NCBI RefSeq assembly: GCF_002865645.1 | Contig: NW_020194628.1 | Coordinates: 682,001-746,000 of the forward strand | Direction: 5' to 3' | Length of the DNA: 64,000 nucleotides | Source: Hyaloscypha bicolor E | Lineage: Eukaryota; Ascomycota; Leotiomycetes; Helotiales; Hyaloscyphaceae | Made by a program: the position numbers and the translations under genes | Shown here: piece after piece, positions 23,801 through 34,386 of the stretch | Layout of the letters: every line of letters begins with the position of its first letter | Numbering within the stretch: position 1 is the stretch's first letter | Notes under the pieces: model-generated | The model's input: only the letters and a program-made list of their open reading frames with translations | Database searches by the model: none | What the model was told of the DNA's origin: nothing

Positions 23801-23963
23801 AAATATGGCAATTGAGCTTATCTAGATCATGGCCGGAAAGCGGAGGGCGCTTTCGAACCAATAGATCGTCGTCGACTCGCGTGATTTGCTCACAAGATGA
23901 TAGGGATCGTGATCTGCCCCTTTTCGTCGAAGTCGGGAGGTTTTTGATGCCAGTGCAAGCCAT
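20876..23963 (-). CDS. Caspase-like protease domain plus ankyrin repeats
   Basis: Two exons on the minus strand: 23963-23461 and 23408-20876, separated by a 52-nt intron (GTATGG...TCTAAT...AAG) that keeps frame and joins the two halves of one catalytic domain; 1,011 residues. Residues about 50-280 form a caspase-like (C14) domain: 'EVHVIILSWEDED', the histidine motif 'LKIVYYAGHGK' (H155) and the cysteine motif 'LILLDCCASG' (C203, matching the metacaspase DxCxSG pattern). A Ser-rich linker follows, then 'CTICGFSRWHSLMLNA', then degenerate ankyrin repeats from about 626 to 936 ('NVFGQNPLHV', 'DIYGHTPLHALL', 'DSAGLTPAHALI', 'DPQGNSLMHNVAV'). No membrane span is seen. By family, such proteases cleave after Arg/Lys and act in cell death; ankyrins suggest binding or sensing. 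Its substrate and any link to the HET gene are inference. Confidence 0.88.
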
Positions 23964-24876
23964 GTTAAAGAGACATGCATTTGCTCGTTGATGCTCAGAA
24001 CTAAGCTGGCATTAAAGAACAACAAATTATTAAGAGAAATGAGAAAAATTTTCAAGGTCCATTTGTGGAAAGTCTTGAAACTCAAAGCCGAACGCCTTCT
24101 GAGCCTAGCGAAATTTCGATCGGTGACCCAATTTGGGACAGCATCATGTGACCATTATCAAAGCTCCTTCATTGGCTGTCAGATCCGGCGTCCCGTCTTC
24201 TCTCTGACAGGCCAATGGAACGAGTCGGAGAGTCTCACGAACCTGATGCCCAATTGTGAGGACATGAGGCTGGCGGAATACCGTCCGCGTCAGGTTAGAC
24301 AAATCTTCTCAGGGTTTCACTATCCCAAAGCAAGTGCCAAGGAGAGCCTGAACTAGTGACCTGACGAAATGTTAACAGAGGACACGTTTTTGAGACATGG
24401 TTTTCAACTGAAAAGTTGAAGATACGAGGGAGTATCATTGAGAACACTCGTTCTGGGGATGGGATTGAGTCCTGGATTTCTTATGGAACACTCAAGAAAA
24501 CTTGGCGCTGCCAGGTTGTATATTTCAGGAAGCGTGAGAAGTTAGCACTGCTCAGCGGTGCAATGGGACGTGGGGAAAACTAATTTATATCGGAAAGCAT
24601 GAGTCGTTGAGGCTCTACGGAAGATATGCTTGTCGATTGTGAGAAGGCGATCGGCTAGCAGAAGACGGATTGGGGTGCAGACCCGAGATACTTATGCAAG
24701 GTGCAAGTTAATGAAAGTTGGAGCAGTCGGAAAAGACATGAAAGTGGAAATGCGTCGTCGAAGAGGAGAGAGAAGAGTTGGGGCGGCACAATAAGTTAGG
24801 AAATCATGGCGACTGCAGAGCTTGCGTTGGGGACCGCTCCTTCTCAATCTTCGATGAATATGGTAAGAATGATGGG
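23964..24876. other. Upstream region of the caspase-like gene
   Basis: About 0.9 kb up to the Tc1 element. No gene is recognised; it should contain the promoter of the caspase-like gene. Confidence 0.45.
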
Positions 24877-24878
24877 TA

Positions 24879-26260
24879 CAGTACTAGTCGCTTAGTTCTC
24901 GTGTTTTTGAATTTTACCCCGCACCCCACCATTCCCATTCACACTTCTTTCTTTTATATCTTTATCAATTACGGTCCTATTTACGTATATATTAGCTTAT
25001 TTTAATCGTCGCAATATTCTCTTTCCAATAATATTAAAATTTCTAAAATACACCGGAAATTGGGCTCAGTACTTAGTGTGCCAGCCCTTAGCCGCAATGA
25101 CTGCCTCAATGCGATCATTCATACTTGCACCCAACTTATTAAACAAATCTTGGTCTAGAGTATCCCAAGCGGCTTGAAGACAAGACTCCAATCTTTGCCG
25201 TGCATATTCTGACTCCGACTTGTCCGCGGCAACGTCAGGGAACATCTCATAGCACCTAGTCTTTAGGTGCCACCAGATATGCTCGATTGGATTGAGATCT
25301 GGGGAGTAAGCAGGCCAGTCCTCAAGCAGTGTGAACCCCCTTGCTTTGAACCATTCCTTCACCTTACTAGCCATATGAATAGAGGCATTGTCCTGCATGA
25401 ATTCATATCCAGGGTCCAATATAGAGAAGATTAGACCAACTTCTGCCTCCAAAACCTCCAAATATGACTCTGCAGAGTACCCATGCTTCGCCGACTCAAA
25501 ATCCCGATCCATAATATAAAGGTTACTCCTCCCATTATCCCAAAAGGCTCCCCAGACCATAACCTTCATATTCTTGCTCGTACCATAAGTTTGGACCATT
25601 TGTGGTTGCCATTTTTGTGTCGACGTTCGAAAGCACCACTCATCTCTTTTACCCCGCCCCCTCTCCACACTACACTCGTCACTCCACATTATCATTCCCC
25701 ACTCCTCAGGTCTTTTGCCTCGATGTTTAAGGCACCAAGCAAGCCGCTTCGCGGCATTCTTTGCCATTAAATAAGGCCTTCGTTTGCACTTCCAATTCTT
25801 GATACCATGGAGCTTGAGTATCTTCTTCACCGTGCTCTTCTTAAACCCCACCTCACACGCCTTTATAACCTCCGCATATGTATCTTTTGGAAAACGACGT
25901 ACGTGACGCAGTACACGGCGTTCCTGGGCAGGAGTCCACGATTTAGGCTGTCCAGATCGAGGTAAAGAGTGCCCGTCTTCACGTAAGGGGGCCGATTGAA
26001 TCGTGGATCGTACGGTTGAATATGGGTGATGGTAGAACCGGTGTATCTCGATGTCTTTTTTGCCAGCATCGTGCATGCCAATTATACGGCCTCTTTCGAA
26101 TTCAGAGAGTTCAGGGCCCCGGTGCCCATTGCTATTGCGTTCAGCTAAGGGAGTGCGTATTGGTGGCATAATTGTGTGTAGAAGAGAAGAGGGAGAGTGA
26201 CGCGTGAACGCGCTTTTACGTGTTTTCGCTTAAAACACGAGAACTAAGCGACAGGCACTG
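24879..26260 (-). mobile_element. Complete Tc1/mariner-family DNA transposon
   Basis: A 1,382-bp element with inverted ends. The left end starts CAGTACTAGTCGCTTAG at 24879; the right end, read inward from 26260 on the other strand, starts CAGTGCCTGTCGCTTAG. Both continue into the same 21-base block (GTCGC...GTGTTTT), so the ends match over about 25 bases with three mismatches. A TA flanks each side (24877-24878 and 26261-26262), the target duplication of this superfamily. The single transposase gene inside is open over its full length, so the element may still be able to move. It sits in the intergenic space between the caspase-like gene and the MDL1-like gene. Confidence 0.93.
25066..26169 (-). 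CDS. Tc1/mariner transposase, intact
   Basis: An uninterrupted 367-codon frame inside the element. The N-terminal part has the paired helix-turn-helix DNA-binding region of Tc1-like enzymes ('LSEFERGRIIGMHDAG' and a second basic helix around 80-130). The DDE_3-type catalytic core shows D164 ('MWSDECS'), D260 ('FMQDNASIH') and E296 ('SPDLNPIEHIW'), with 35 residues between the last two. It would bind the CAGT-ended inverted repeats and cut and paste the element into TA sites. No stops or frame changes and no obvious C-to-T decay are present, unlike the Fot1-like element at 36 kb, so this insertion is probably recent. Whether it is active cannot be told from one copy. Confidence 0.95.
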   Translation of the reverse strand: MPPIRTPLAERNSNGHRGPELSEFERGRIIGMHDAGKKDIEIHRFYHHPYSTVRSTIQSAPLREDGHSLPRSGQPKSWTPAQERRVLRHVRRFPKDTYAEVIKACEVGFKKSTVKKILKLHGIKNWKCKRRPYLMAKNAAKRLAWCLKHRGKRPEEWGMIMWSDECSVERGRGKRDEWCFRTSTQKWQPQMVQTYGTSKNMKVMVWGAFWDNGRSNLYIMDRDFESAKHGYSAESYLEVLEAEVGLIFSILDPGYEFMQDNASIHMASKVKEWFKARGFTLLEDWPAYSPDLNPIEHIWWHLKTRCYEMFPDVAADKSESEYARQRLESCLQAAWDTLDQDLFNKLGASMNDRIEAVIAAKGWHTKY

Positions 26261-26262
26261 TA

Positions 26263-26588
26263 CGCTTCGCTTGAAGAACAATAGAACATCACGAACCAGA
26301 AGCTTAAAAGCAAGTGCAAAGCGGTTCAATCGCACCCAAAACACACATCATCCTGGGTTCCAACGTTGAAGCAGGATACCTCGTAAATCTCTATTCGTAC
26401 CGAGCGGAGTATAGTACAAACATCATGACCTGCATTTGCCCTTTTCCGGGCAACACACCACCATCCCACCATCCCAATGCATCTCTATAAGAACGCCCTC
26501 AAAGTGCAAGCAATACAAACGAGAGCGGCGAGGGCCTGTAGGCGGTATGCGGTATCCTATCCAACCATCATCCCGTCTAAGTCGTCTC
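26263..26588. other. Short intergenic gap after the transposon
   Basis: About 330 bp between the right end of the Tc1 element and the 3' end of the ABC transporter gene. It probably includes that gene's 3' untranslated region. A (ACCATCCC)n-like stretch lies at 26,457-26,476. Confidence 0.45.
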
Positions 26589-29012
26589 TTATTTAGTCTC
26601 TTTCGAGCTCTTCTCCGTTACTGGTTCGTGTTTCCGCCCCTCGAGTTCCTCTTCAGCTTCTTCGGCAATATCTTCTTCGCTCTCTTCTTCATTCAACCGA
26701 GTAAGATCATCGCTGATTTCTTCGGTCTCGGTAAGATGGCCTTCGGGCTCCGTGGCTCGCTTGTCTGCTGCGTCACCACCGCTCATCTGCCACTCCATCA
26801 ATTTGGAGAAAGCAGAATCTGGATTGCTGGAGAGCGCGGGGTATGTGCCCGTCTCAGCAACCTTTCCATCATTTCCAAGCACGATAATGTGATCTGATCT
26901 CTTGATTGTCGATAGTCGATGGGCGATAGAGATGGTGGTGTTGTGTCCCTTGAGCAAAGCGGCCAATGCCGAGTTCACCAACGTCTCGGATTCTGCATCC
27001 AAGGCCGATGTTGCCTCATCGAGAATCAGGATATCTGGATTCTTGAGCAGTGCTCTGGCGATGGCAATTCTCTGCTTCTGGCCACCAGATAATTGAGCCC
27101 CTCGTGCACCAACAGAAGTATCAAGACCGTCCGGGAAGTCGCTGATGAATTGACAGTTGGCTTTCCGTGCTGCAGCAATGATTTCAGACCTGGTAGCATG
27201 AGGCTTGCCATATGCGATGTTCTCCGCAATAGAACCAGACATCAGAACTGGCTCTTGACCAACCATACCAATTCGACGACGCAGAGACTTGCCATTCATC
27301 TTTGAGATGTCAACACCGTTGATGGAAATCGTTCCCTCCGTTGGATTATAGAATCTCAGTAACAGTGATCCAATGGTGGATTTCCCGCCACCACTTGGCC
27401 CAACGATGGCAACATTAGTTCCTGATGGGATTTCGAAGTCGAGACCTTCGAATATATTGACAGCAGGTCGTGTCGGATACGCGAACGAGACGTTCGAAAA
27501 TTTGATTGGTCCTTGTGCAGATTTGACCCTGGTGCCAAGGGTAGCTGGAATAGTCGGCTTTCGGTCTTGCAGCTCGAAGAGACGGCTTGCTGCTCCCACT
27601 CCTTTCATGAGCTCAGAGTAGAAGCTGGAGAGACCAAACAGACTCGACCCAGCGTAAGCCGTGTACATCAGGAAGGATGTCAGATCTCCGATGCTGATGA
27701 CTCCGCTCTTGACCATTGATCCGCCTGAATATAGCAAGGCGAGGATCGTCATATTACCAAAGAATCCAGAGGAACTGAAGAAAGTGGCACTGATGATAGC
27801 TTCCCTCTTCCCCAATGCGAAAATCTTCTTGATCTGGTGGTTGTATCGTCCGACTTCTTGAATTTCGCCAGCAAAGGCTTGACTTGTCCGAACATTGCCA
27901 AGCCTTTCCTCCGCAATCTTGGTTAACGTCCCGAGATTCCGTTGGATCTTTCGACTCAGGTTCCGTATCATTCGTCCATAAAAGAAAGCTCCAATGGCGA
28001 CAGGCGGGAACATTAAGCACAGAATGCTTGTGAGCTTCAGGCTGACCCACGCCATGGCTGCAAATCCAGCTCCACCACTCACGAGAGCTCTCAACCCATC
28101 TGACAGGTTTTGTGTGATACTTTTTCCAACAATGACTGTATCCGAACTTAGCCGGGATATGAGGTCTCCAACTCGATTCGCATCGAAGAATTCCGCATTC
28201 TGTACATATGTCCTCCGGTATAATTGTGATCGAAGTCTAGCCACAATCCGTTCTCCCACTATCCGCAAAATGATGATCCGTCCATAATTGGCCGCAGCTC
28301 CCATGGTCAATACAGCACCGAGAGCAATATAAAACTGGCTGATTTCCAGGCCGAATAACTTATTGCCCTCAGCCGGGTCCTTAGTCGCAAGATCCAGGAT
28401 CTTTCCAATCGAAAACGGTATCGACATCGTAATAGAAGACGAAATTAACAAGAAAGCAAAAGCCAATGCCAGCCATCTAGCCTCAGGCCTCGCAATCTTG
28501 ATCAGCCTCCATATCTCCCCAAACCCAGCTGAGTTCCCTTGTGCCTTTGAGCTCTGCAATCGAGCGCTGAGATTAACCTGTGCTGCTTTCGAAGCTTTCT
28601 CGCTCCTTGCGAACCCGCCATGCTCATCGATATGATCCTCCTCTTCCTCTTCCCGCCTCGCTTTCTCCTTCTCAATCAGATCCTGCCGATCTGTATCCTT
28701 CGGTGTTTCTCGTAGATGCGAAGTGCTATTAAATGGTCGTAATTGCGCAATTGCTGGCCGCCATGGCGATGATAGGCCCGTTCTGGAGTGGGAGAGAAGC
28801 TTGCTGGTAAGCGGCTGAGGAGTCGCTGGCTTGGGAGGAGTCTGGAAATTCGCATTGAACCGCTTTGAGACTTTAGCAGGTCCCGTAGAAGACCATTGCG
28901 TCGCAGCAGTGGTAGGACTCGTCCTCGAGAGCTGTTTCGAAGCTACATCGTAGATCGAGGCTCCCCATCCCGGTCCTCTCAACAGTAAAGCCCGTCGCAT
29001 TGCGGCGGACAT
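26589..29012 (-). CDS. MDL1: Mitochondrial ABC half-transporter, Mdl1-like
   Basis: Intronless. From the ATG at 29012 it has 807 residues; an ATG at 29150 would add 46, but the shorter form starts with a mitochondrial-type leader rich in Arg, Ser and Ala ('MSAAMRRALLLRGPGWG'). A membrane domain of about six spans (about residues 175-475) is followed by one nucleotide-binding domain: Walker A 'GPSGGGKST' (538-546), signature 'LSGGQKQR' (641-648), Walker B 'ILILDEATSALD' (661-672) and the H-loop 'SIAHRLST' (H698). An acidic tail closes it. This layout is that of the B-type half transporters Mdl1/Mdl2 of the inner membrane, which work as dimers; yeast Mdl1 exports peptides from the matrix. Divergent from CDC37. 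Mdl1 versus Mdl2 cannot be settled by eye. Confidence 0.9.
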   Translation of the reverse strand: MSAAMRRALLLRGPGWGASIYDVASKQLSRTSPTTAATQWSSTGPAKVSKRFNANFQTPPKPATPQPLTSKLLSHSRTGLSSPWRPAIAQLRPFNSTSHLRETPKDTDRQDLIEKEKARREEEEEDHIDEHGGFARSEKASKAAQVNLSARLQSSKAQGNSAGFGEIWRLIKIARPEARWLALAFAFLLISSSITMSIPFSIGKILDLATKDPAEGNKLFGLEISQFYIALGAVLTMGAAANYGRIIILRIVGERIVARLRSQLYRRTYVQNAEFFDANRVGDLISRLSSDTVIVGKSITQNLSDGLRALVSGGAGFAAMAWVSLKLTSILCLMFPPVAIGAFFYGRMIRNLSRKIQRNLGTLTKIAEERLGNVRTSQAFAGEIQEVGRYNHQIKKIFALGKREAIISATFFSSSGFFGNMTILALLYSGGSMVKSGVISIGDLTSFLMYTAYAGSSLFGLSSFYSELMKGVGAASRLFELQDRKPTIPATLGTRVKSAQGPIKFSNVSFAYPTRPAVNIFEGLDFEIPSGTNVAIVGPSGGGKSTIGSLLLRFYNPTEGTISINGVDISKMNGKSLRRRIGMVGQEPVLMSGSIAENIAYGKPHATRSEIIAAARKANCQFISDFPDGLDTSVGARGAQLSGGQKQRIAIARALLKNPDILILDEATSALDAESETLVNSALAALLKGHNTTISIAHRLSTIKRSDHIIVLGNDGKVAETGTYPALSSNPDSAFSKLMEWQMSGGDAADKRATEPEGHLTETEEISDDLTRLNEEESEEDIAEEAEEELEGRKHEPVTEKSSKETK

Positions 29013-29344
29013 GTGTGCAAGGATTGGATCAAGACCGCTGATATCATCGCATGAGAGCAGAGTCGTAGCGCTGTCTGACGTCCATGGTCGTGTTGAAGGT
29101 GAGTGAATTAAACTGGAGAGAAGAAGATCTTCAAAAGTCACCACCAACATGATCTAGCTTCCGTCATCGCTGCTTTTATGCACTTGTCGCATAAAGTTGT
29201 GCATGTGTTTATGCCTGGTGGGGTAAAAATCGAAGCTCCTCGCGTTGTAGAACATTCGACTTTGTGAGCAGACATTCTTTCTGGAACAACGTCCACACTT
29301 CCACCAAAACCTTGCTACAACAACCTGGAGCCAAGGTTCTCGAG
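29013..29344. promoter_or_regulatory. Shared divergent promoter region, MDL1-like / CDC37
   Basis: The two start codons face away from each other with about 330 bp between them, so both promoters must lie here. No clear TATA box is seen. The only evidence is gene orientation. Confidence 0.4.
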
Positions 29345-31006
29345 ATGCCTGTTGACTACAGCAAATGGGTAAATGAGCCCCTTGAGATCCAGAATTAATT
29401 TCCTTCCAACCCTCCCTCCCCCAACCAGGCTGAACCTCAAGGCTGACGATCCCAGGACGCGCTCGAGCTGAGCGACGACTCCGACATCGAAGTCCATCCC
29501 AACGTCGACAAACGCTCCTTCATCCGCGCCAAGCAGAACCAGATCCACCAGCAGCGATTCGAACGCAAGAACCAAATCGAGACGTACAAGTACGAGCGGA
29601 TAGTCAACGATGGCCTGCTCCGACGGATCAGCGGCCTGCTTTCTACTTTAGAGTCGCATAAAGCCGAGGCAGAGACTCGCAAGCCAGAGGAGATATTCAT
29701 GCAGACGTTTATGGAGACTATCAGGGATGCGGGTGAGGATGCACCGCCGCCTCCGCCAGCTGGCGTCCATACGCAGGAAAAAGAACAGCCTACATATTCG
29801 AAGATGATGGCTGCGTTGGTAGACCAAGTTCAAGCAAAGATCAAGGAAAATAAGTCAGATGGTAGCTTCGACGCATATGCCACCGAAGTTAAGAGCCACC
29901 TTACGAAGGTCCAGGATCTACAAAAGCAACTGTTAGAGGAATTGAACAAGCTAGAGAAGGAAGAGGGTAGAAAGATCACGAGCGAGAGCATACACACAGG
30001 CTTCGACAGCTCTTTCGTCGCCAAATCCGACCATAAGCCAGCACCGAAAACAACAACCAAGAAGGAGACGGTCCAAGCAGTTGAAGTACTGAACCCGCAT
30101 GCTCTCGCTTCTCAACATGGGCACGACCCAGCTCAGTCTTCTGGCGCGGATGCAGATGTCGATGAACCTTTACCTCTCGAGGACGATGACGAAGCCGAGG
30201 TCGAAGCCTCGGAGCTTGGAAAGCAATTTGCGTTGATCAAGATGGGCGATTATAGGGCGTGCTTGCAATTCATCTCCGAACATCCGCAAGTCATGGCTGA
30301 GAGGGAGACAGATGGTCTGTTGGTTATGGCGTTCAACGCAGCTATCGGCCACATGGATGACTTTTCACGGCAATGCGTCCACCAGGCTCTTCTTCTTCAA
30401 TATTGCAGGGCATTAGGACGAGATGGTGTTGGTCTGTTCTTTAAGCGTATTACCACACAGGGACACCAAGCACAAAAAGTCTTCTTCGACGATGTTCAGT
30501 CTACTTATCAGCGTATCAAGTCAAGAGCTAAGGAGATTGAGAAGCAGAGAGCTCAGGAGGAAGCAGATGGTTCCGGTGGAGTTGAGCAGATCCAACTGCA
30601 TGCCGTTGATCCTGGTACTACGATCAATATCAAGATCCCACCCAAAACCAGTGAAGACCCTGTTGAGATTGAGGCGAGAAAATTGTTTGACGCTTTCCCG
30701 CCTGGACTGCAGAGGGCTTTGGAGAGTGGAAGTCTGGATGAGGTTAATAAGGTATTGGGTAAGATGAGTGTTGAGGAAGCTGAGGAGGTGGTTGGTCAGC
30801 TGGGAGAGGTATGTTTACATTATCCCCTTTCGCAATCCCAAATGCTAACATGACGATAGGGTGGCATGCTGTCTCTTGAAGAGCAAATCATTGATGCTAC
30901 GACAGAGGAAGGCCAGAAGGCCTTGAAGGAATTTGAGGAACAGGAGAGAGCTGCTGCGGCGGAGAATGCCAAACTCTCGGAGAAATATGCTGATGATCCT
31001 GAATGA
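29345..31006 (+). CDS. CDC37: Hsp90 co-chaperone Cdc37
   Basis: Three exons: 29345-29368, 29456-30808 and 30860-31006, with introns 29369-29455 and 30809-30859 (GTATGT, GCTAAC, TAG); 507 residues. The first exon gives the hallmark N-terminus MPVDYSKW, which continues across the splice as 'DALELSDDSDIEVHPNVD', the conserved kinase-binding head with its CK2-type serine in 'ELSDDSD'. The central Hsp90-binding domain ('LGKQFALIKMGDYRACLQFI', 'ALLLQYCRALGRDGVGLFF') and the C-terminal helical part ('LFDAFPPGLQRALESGSLD') follow. Cdc37 is cytosolic and loads protein kinases onto Hsp90. Length is normal. Divergent from the MDL1-like gene and convergent with the clathrin light chain gene, 272 bp apart. 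Confidence 0.97.
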
Positions 31007-31278
31007 CGGATTTATTCTGGAAGGACGATTTGACGGCAGAAACGTGACTGCATGAAGCACGGTCGTTAGCGATTCTAGATTTCAAGTCATAAAAGGCAAT
31101 CACATCCACAATCACACAAATTGAGAGTCTCGATATGTGCCGTGTATTTTCAACGCCCCATTGCCCAACCATAATTAGGCAGGCCGTAAGAACAGATACA
31201 ACCAGCAATGCACGCATTCATTTTACAAGATCAGCCTCCACGGGCGCCCAAGTCATCAATCTCATCTCAAAATGACAT

Positions 31279-32175
31279 TTAATAACCCGTAGCACCCGGC
31301 GCCTTTTCGTCCTTCCTCAAGTTCATCAACAACTCCCTAAACTTCGCCTTATCACTCCCCGTCGCACCACCTTTCGCACCCTTCCCACTCAAATCGACCA
31401 ACTTTGCAATACGCTCCCAGCTAGTTCCACCAGCACTCGTATCCTCCCTACTCTCCAGAAACTCCTCAGCATCGCGGCGCGTCTGCGCAATCGTCTTCTC
31501 CTTCTTCGAGTTGTAGTTCTCGTAGAAGTCGTCGATGTTCTGCTGGGCGGCCTTGACGGTCTCGTTCTTCTTCTCTTGCGAGCGGGCTTCCCGGTCTTGG
31601 AGCGAGAGGTCGCGGCGCTCGCGCCATTGCTTGATGACTTCGGGCTCTTCTTCGTCGTCGGCACGGGGTGGGTAGTAGCCGGATTGGTAGGTGATGGAGC
31701 CGCCAGGTGCTACGCCCTGTGCATTCGATCAAGTCAGCCACCTGTCTCTCCCTCTAATCTTTCTCCCCCCTCAACCCATCATCCCGTAGACAATGAGAAC
31801 GGAAGGAAGCAAAGAACATACCTCATTCCGCGAGTCAATAGCAGGAAACGAGCTCTCGAACTCCGTAACCTCCTCACCACCACCTCCTCCACCCAGCAAA
31901 TCATCATCTCCATCCTCCACAAACGCGGCGTTATCACGTCCGGTCGCGAATTGGTCAGCGTCGTCACCTAGCAGTGCTTTCTCGCGAGTGAGGAAGTCAT
32001 CTCCGTCAAAAGCTGCGGCTTCGGTTTGTGCTGTTGAGCGTCAGCCTTGAGCTGGGAAGATGACCTGCTGTCTTGTGAACGCGAAGGATGAACGGTGAGA
32101 AAAGGATGAGGAAGGAAAGGGGAGAGACGAACCACCAGAGTCAAACTCCTCCAGCGAGGGGAATCGGTCTGCCAT
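31279..32175 (-). CDS. CLC1: Clathrin light chain
   Basis: Three exons on the minus strand: 32175-32133, 32030-31822 and 31716-31279; 229 residues, the usual length in fungi. Introns are 102 and 105 nt; the first donor is the less usual GTTCGT. The reading is continuous: MADRFPSLEEFDSG, then 'FLTREKALLGDDADQFAT', then 'YYPPRADDEEEPEVIKQWRE' and the coiled-coil heavy-chain-binding region ('QWRERRDLSLQDREARSQEK'), and near the end 'GTSWERIAKLVDL'. Light chains bind the hub of clathrin triskelia and link coats to actin during endocytosis and Golgi transport. The start was chosen because MADRFPSLEEF is the family N-terminus. Confidence 0.95.
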
Positions 32176-34386
32176 CTTGATTGTGATGGGTTGTTGGAGT
32201 TATCGCAAGGTGGTTGCTTTGATAATGGTTTAGAAAGTCAATCAATATCTAGACAGGCAAGCGCGACGGCGTTTGCCGTGATCGGCCGCTATCCTTTTAG
32301 GGTATAGCGTATTTAGCCCCTTTCATTGGAATTCCAGGAGCAAACGACTTCATCGCGGCCTCAATATCCTCTAAAAAGGAATGGGAAAGTTCTCCCGGCT
32401 TGAGAAGGACATGCATTAACTTTTTGTTTGGTAATAAGAGCAACTGCGTGCAATCTAGCTATCACAGCACTACCCAGATGACTGGATTGTGCTCATGAAT
32501 TTAATTGCACGTGACTGCAATATTAAATTCTCGGGTTTGTGGCTGCAAAATGGGCACTGCAAGGCTGGGGAGGGCCAATTAGTATTTTCTTAGTTCGTCG
32601 AATGTTTATATGCAAACAAATGGCTATGCAAACGTTGCATCAGTTCAGTTTGTGTGGGAAGTCCTTCGCAAACCGGACAAGTTTAGGAGAGCAGGCTTGT
32701 TCAAGGCTTTGGGATAATAACAAAGCGGCTTCTATCTCGAAAGTCCTCTCTACTTCCAATCAAAAGATGATGTAAGGATTTGGTTTATCTTGAAAGCTTT
32801 CTGTTTGATCTAAGAAAATTGCGATTTGGGATCATTCTTGGCCGGTTAGTGGCAAAACAGGTTCATTGAGACACAGTCTCGGGAGGTCTGAGCCTTTTGT
32901 TCTGAATAGTGTATGGTCAGTGCAAAGGTTGCCCCTGCTTTGTCATTTGAAGTTCCTCAAATTGCGAGGAATTACACAAGCTTAATCGTTTGCTCCTCTC
33001 GTCTGCCATCCTTCATCATTTCTCTTGCATTCCCAGCCATGAACTCCTCTATAACGCATACCCTATAAAGGTGTAACGTGATCCCTTGTCCTGCCGATGC
33101 AGCACGAGGGGAAATTTGGATCCAGAGGCCTCAAATAGATGTCACCTACTTCAGCATTTTTGGGCACAAAGGATTTGTGCCCAGCAGTTGTCACGATAAA
33201 TGAGTACCATTCCAGCGAAATGGAGTCTATATCGTCTACAAAGTCTTTGATTCATTGGAATGCGGGCACTTGATGACCGCAATGCCGTGTAAAATGTCGA
33301 TTATTGCATTGGTGTTAAACTCGTGCCCCCGAGGACTCTGTTCGTTTATGAAGTCAACTTTCCGGTCTGGAAACCACAGTACGAGTTGTAACTCCATTGT
33401 TTCCTCTGTTGGGATTGCGGAAGGAATTCTGTTAGCAGTTGTGGCAAGCCTCAATTGGTCAATGGTAGCCCCTGAGAAGCAACATAGCAGGGTCCTTGCA
33501 GCTCACAATGCTATTGCAGGATTTGGGTCATCACCAAAGTTGGTCCTAACTAGTTTAGTAACTCCAAGCAAGAACAGTGACCTGCGATTAGGTGCCGTCC
33601 AGTCCGACACCCCTAGGTAATGGGAGAGTCAGCAGTTGCTCGATTAAGATTGTTCCGGTGGAGGAGGTTGTTTTAGGAGAAAATCATGAAACAGTCAGAA
33701 ATGGGCAAAAAAATTTGCTCCTCCAACACCTATATGATGGGTGAGACTCTGGATCAAGCAGCTCCGATTGTGATGTCAATCTTGGACCAAACCGTTCTAA
33801 TGATCGTAGATTGCCATCTTCGGAGATTACAGCTCTTGTAGCAGAGGTAAAAAAGGCGGGTTTGCTTTTTGAGTAGTCTAGTATTATAGACATCAAGGTT
33901 AGCGAGAGCGAGCCTGACCCGAACATAACATCTCTTGTGACTAAACATCTGCAATGACCATGAATGTTTAAAATTAGCGACGCGTCTGCTTTCCGGTCTT
34001 TGGCCGGTCCGCAGAGCTTCACCACGAAGTTTGGCATCTCTAGTCTTCTGATATTATAGTCTCTCACGAGTTCAATGGAGTATATATCGCTCAAAACAGA
34101 ATACGAGTTTGTGCCAGATGCTCTTTGCACAAGGGGGAGGTGGGAGTGGATTTATACATTGATATTCTGGGCTGGGATAACATTGGAGTTGCGCTGAGTT
34201 TTCTCTGAGCCCGCACCGAACACGAAAACCAACTAGATCATGTGGAGGAAGACCGTGGGTGTCATTTGGCATAGCGTGTGTATGACTAATTCCGGAAACT
34301 TTCCCCTGAAACCCAATATCACTGAAGCTTTCTTTCAGCGCACCCCTTCGTACTTGCACCATTTCCATTAACCAACAATTCATCGT
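32176..34386. other. Intergenic 2.2 kb, nothing recognised
   Basis: Frames such as 33255-33620 (+) and 33684-34130 (-) show no family motif, no signal peptide and no splice partner, so I leave them out. The left end should hold the clathrin light chain promoter. Confidence 0.5.

Noticed and set aside
26320..26345. A T-loop-like GGTTCAATC that might mark a tRNA
   Set aside because: The flanking bases cannot form the T stem, acceptor stem or other arms, so no tRNA is supported.
33255..34130. Two frames of 121 and 148 codons between the clathrin light chain and APH-type genes
   Set aside because: No recognisable domain, signal peptide or splice-linked continuation; I could not support either as a gene.
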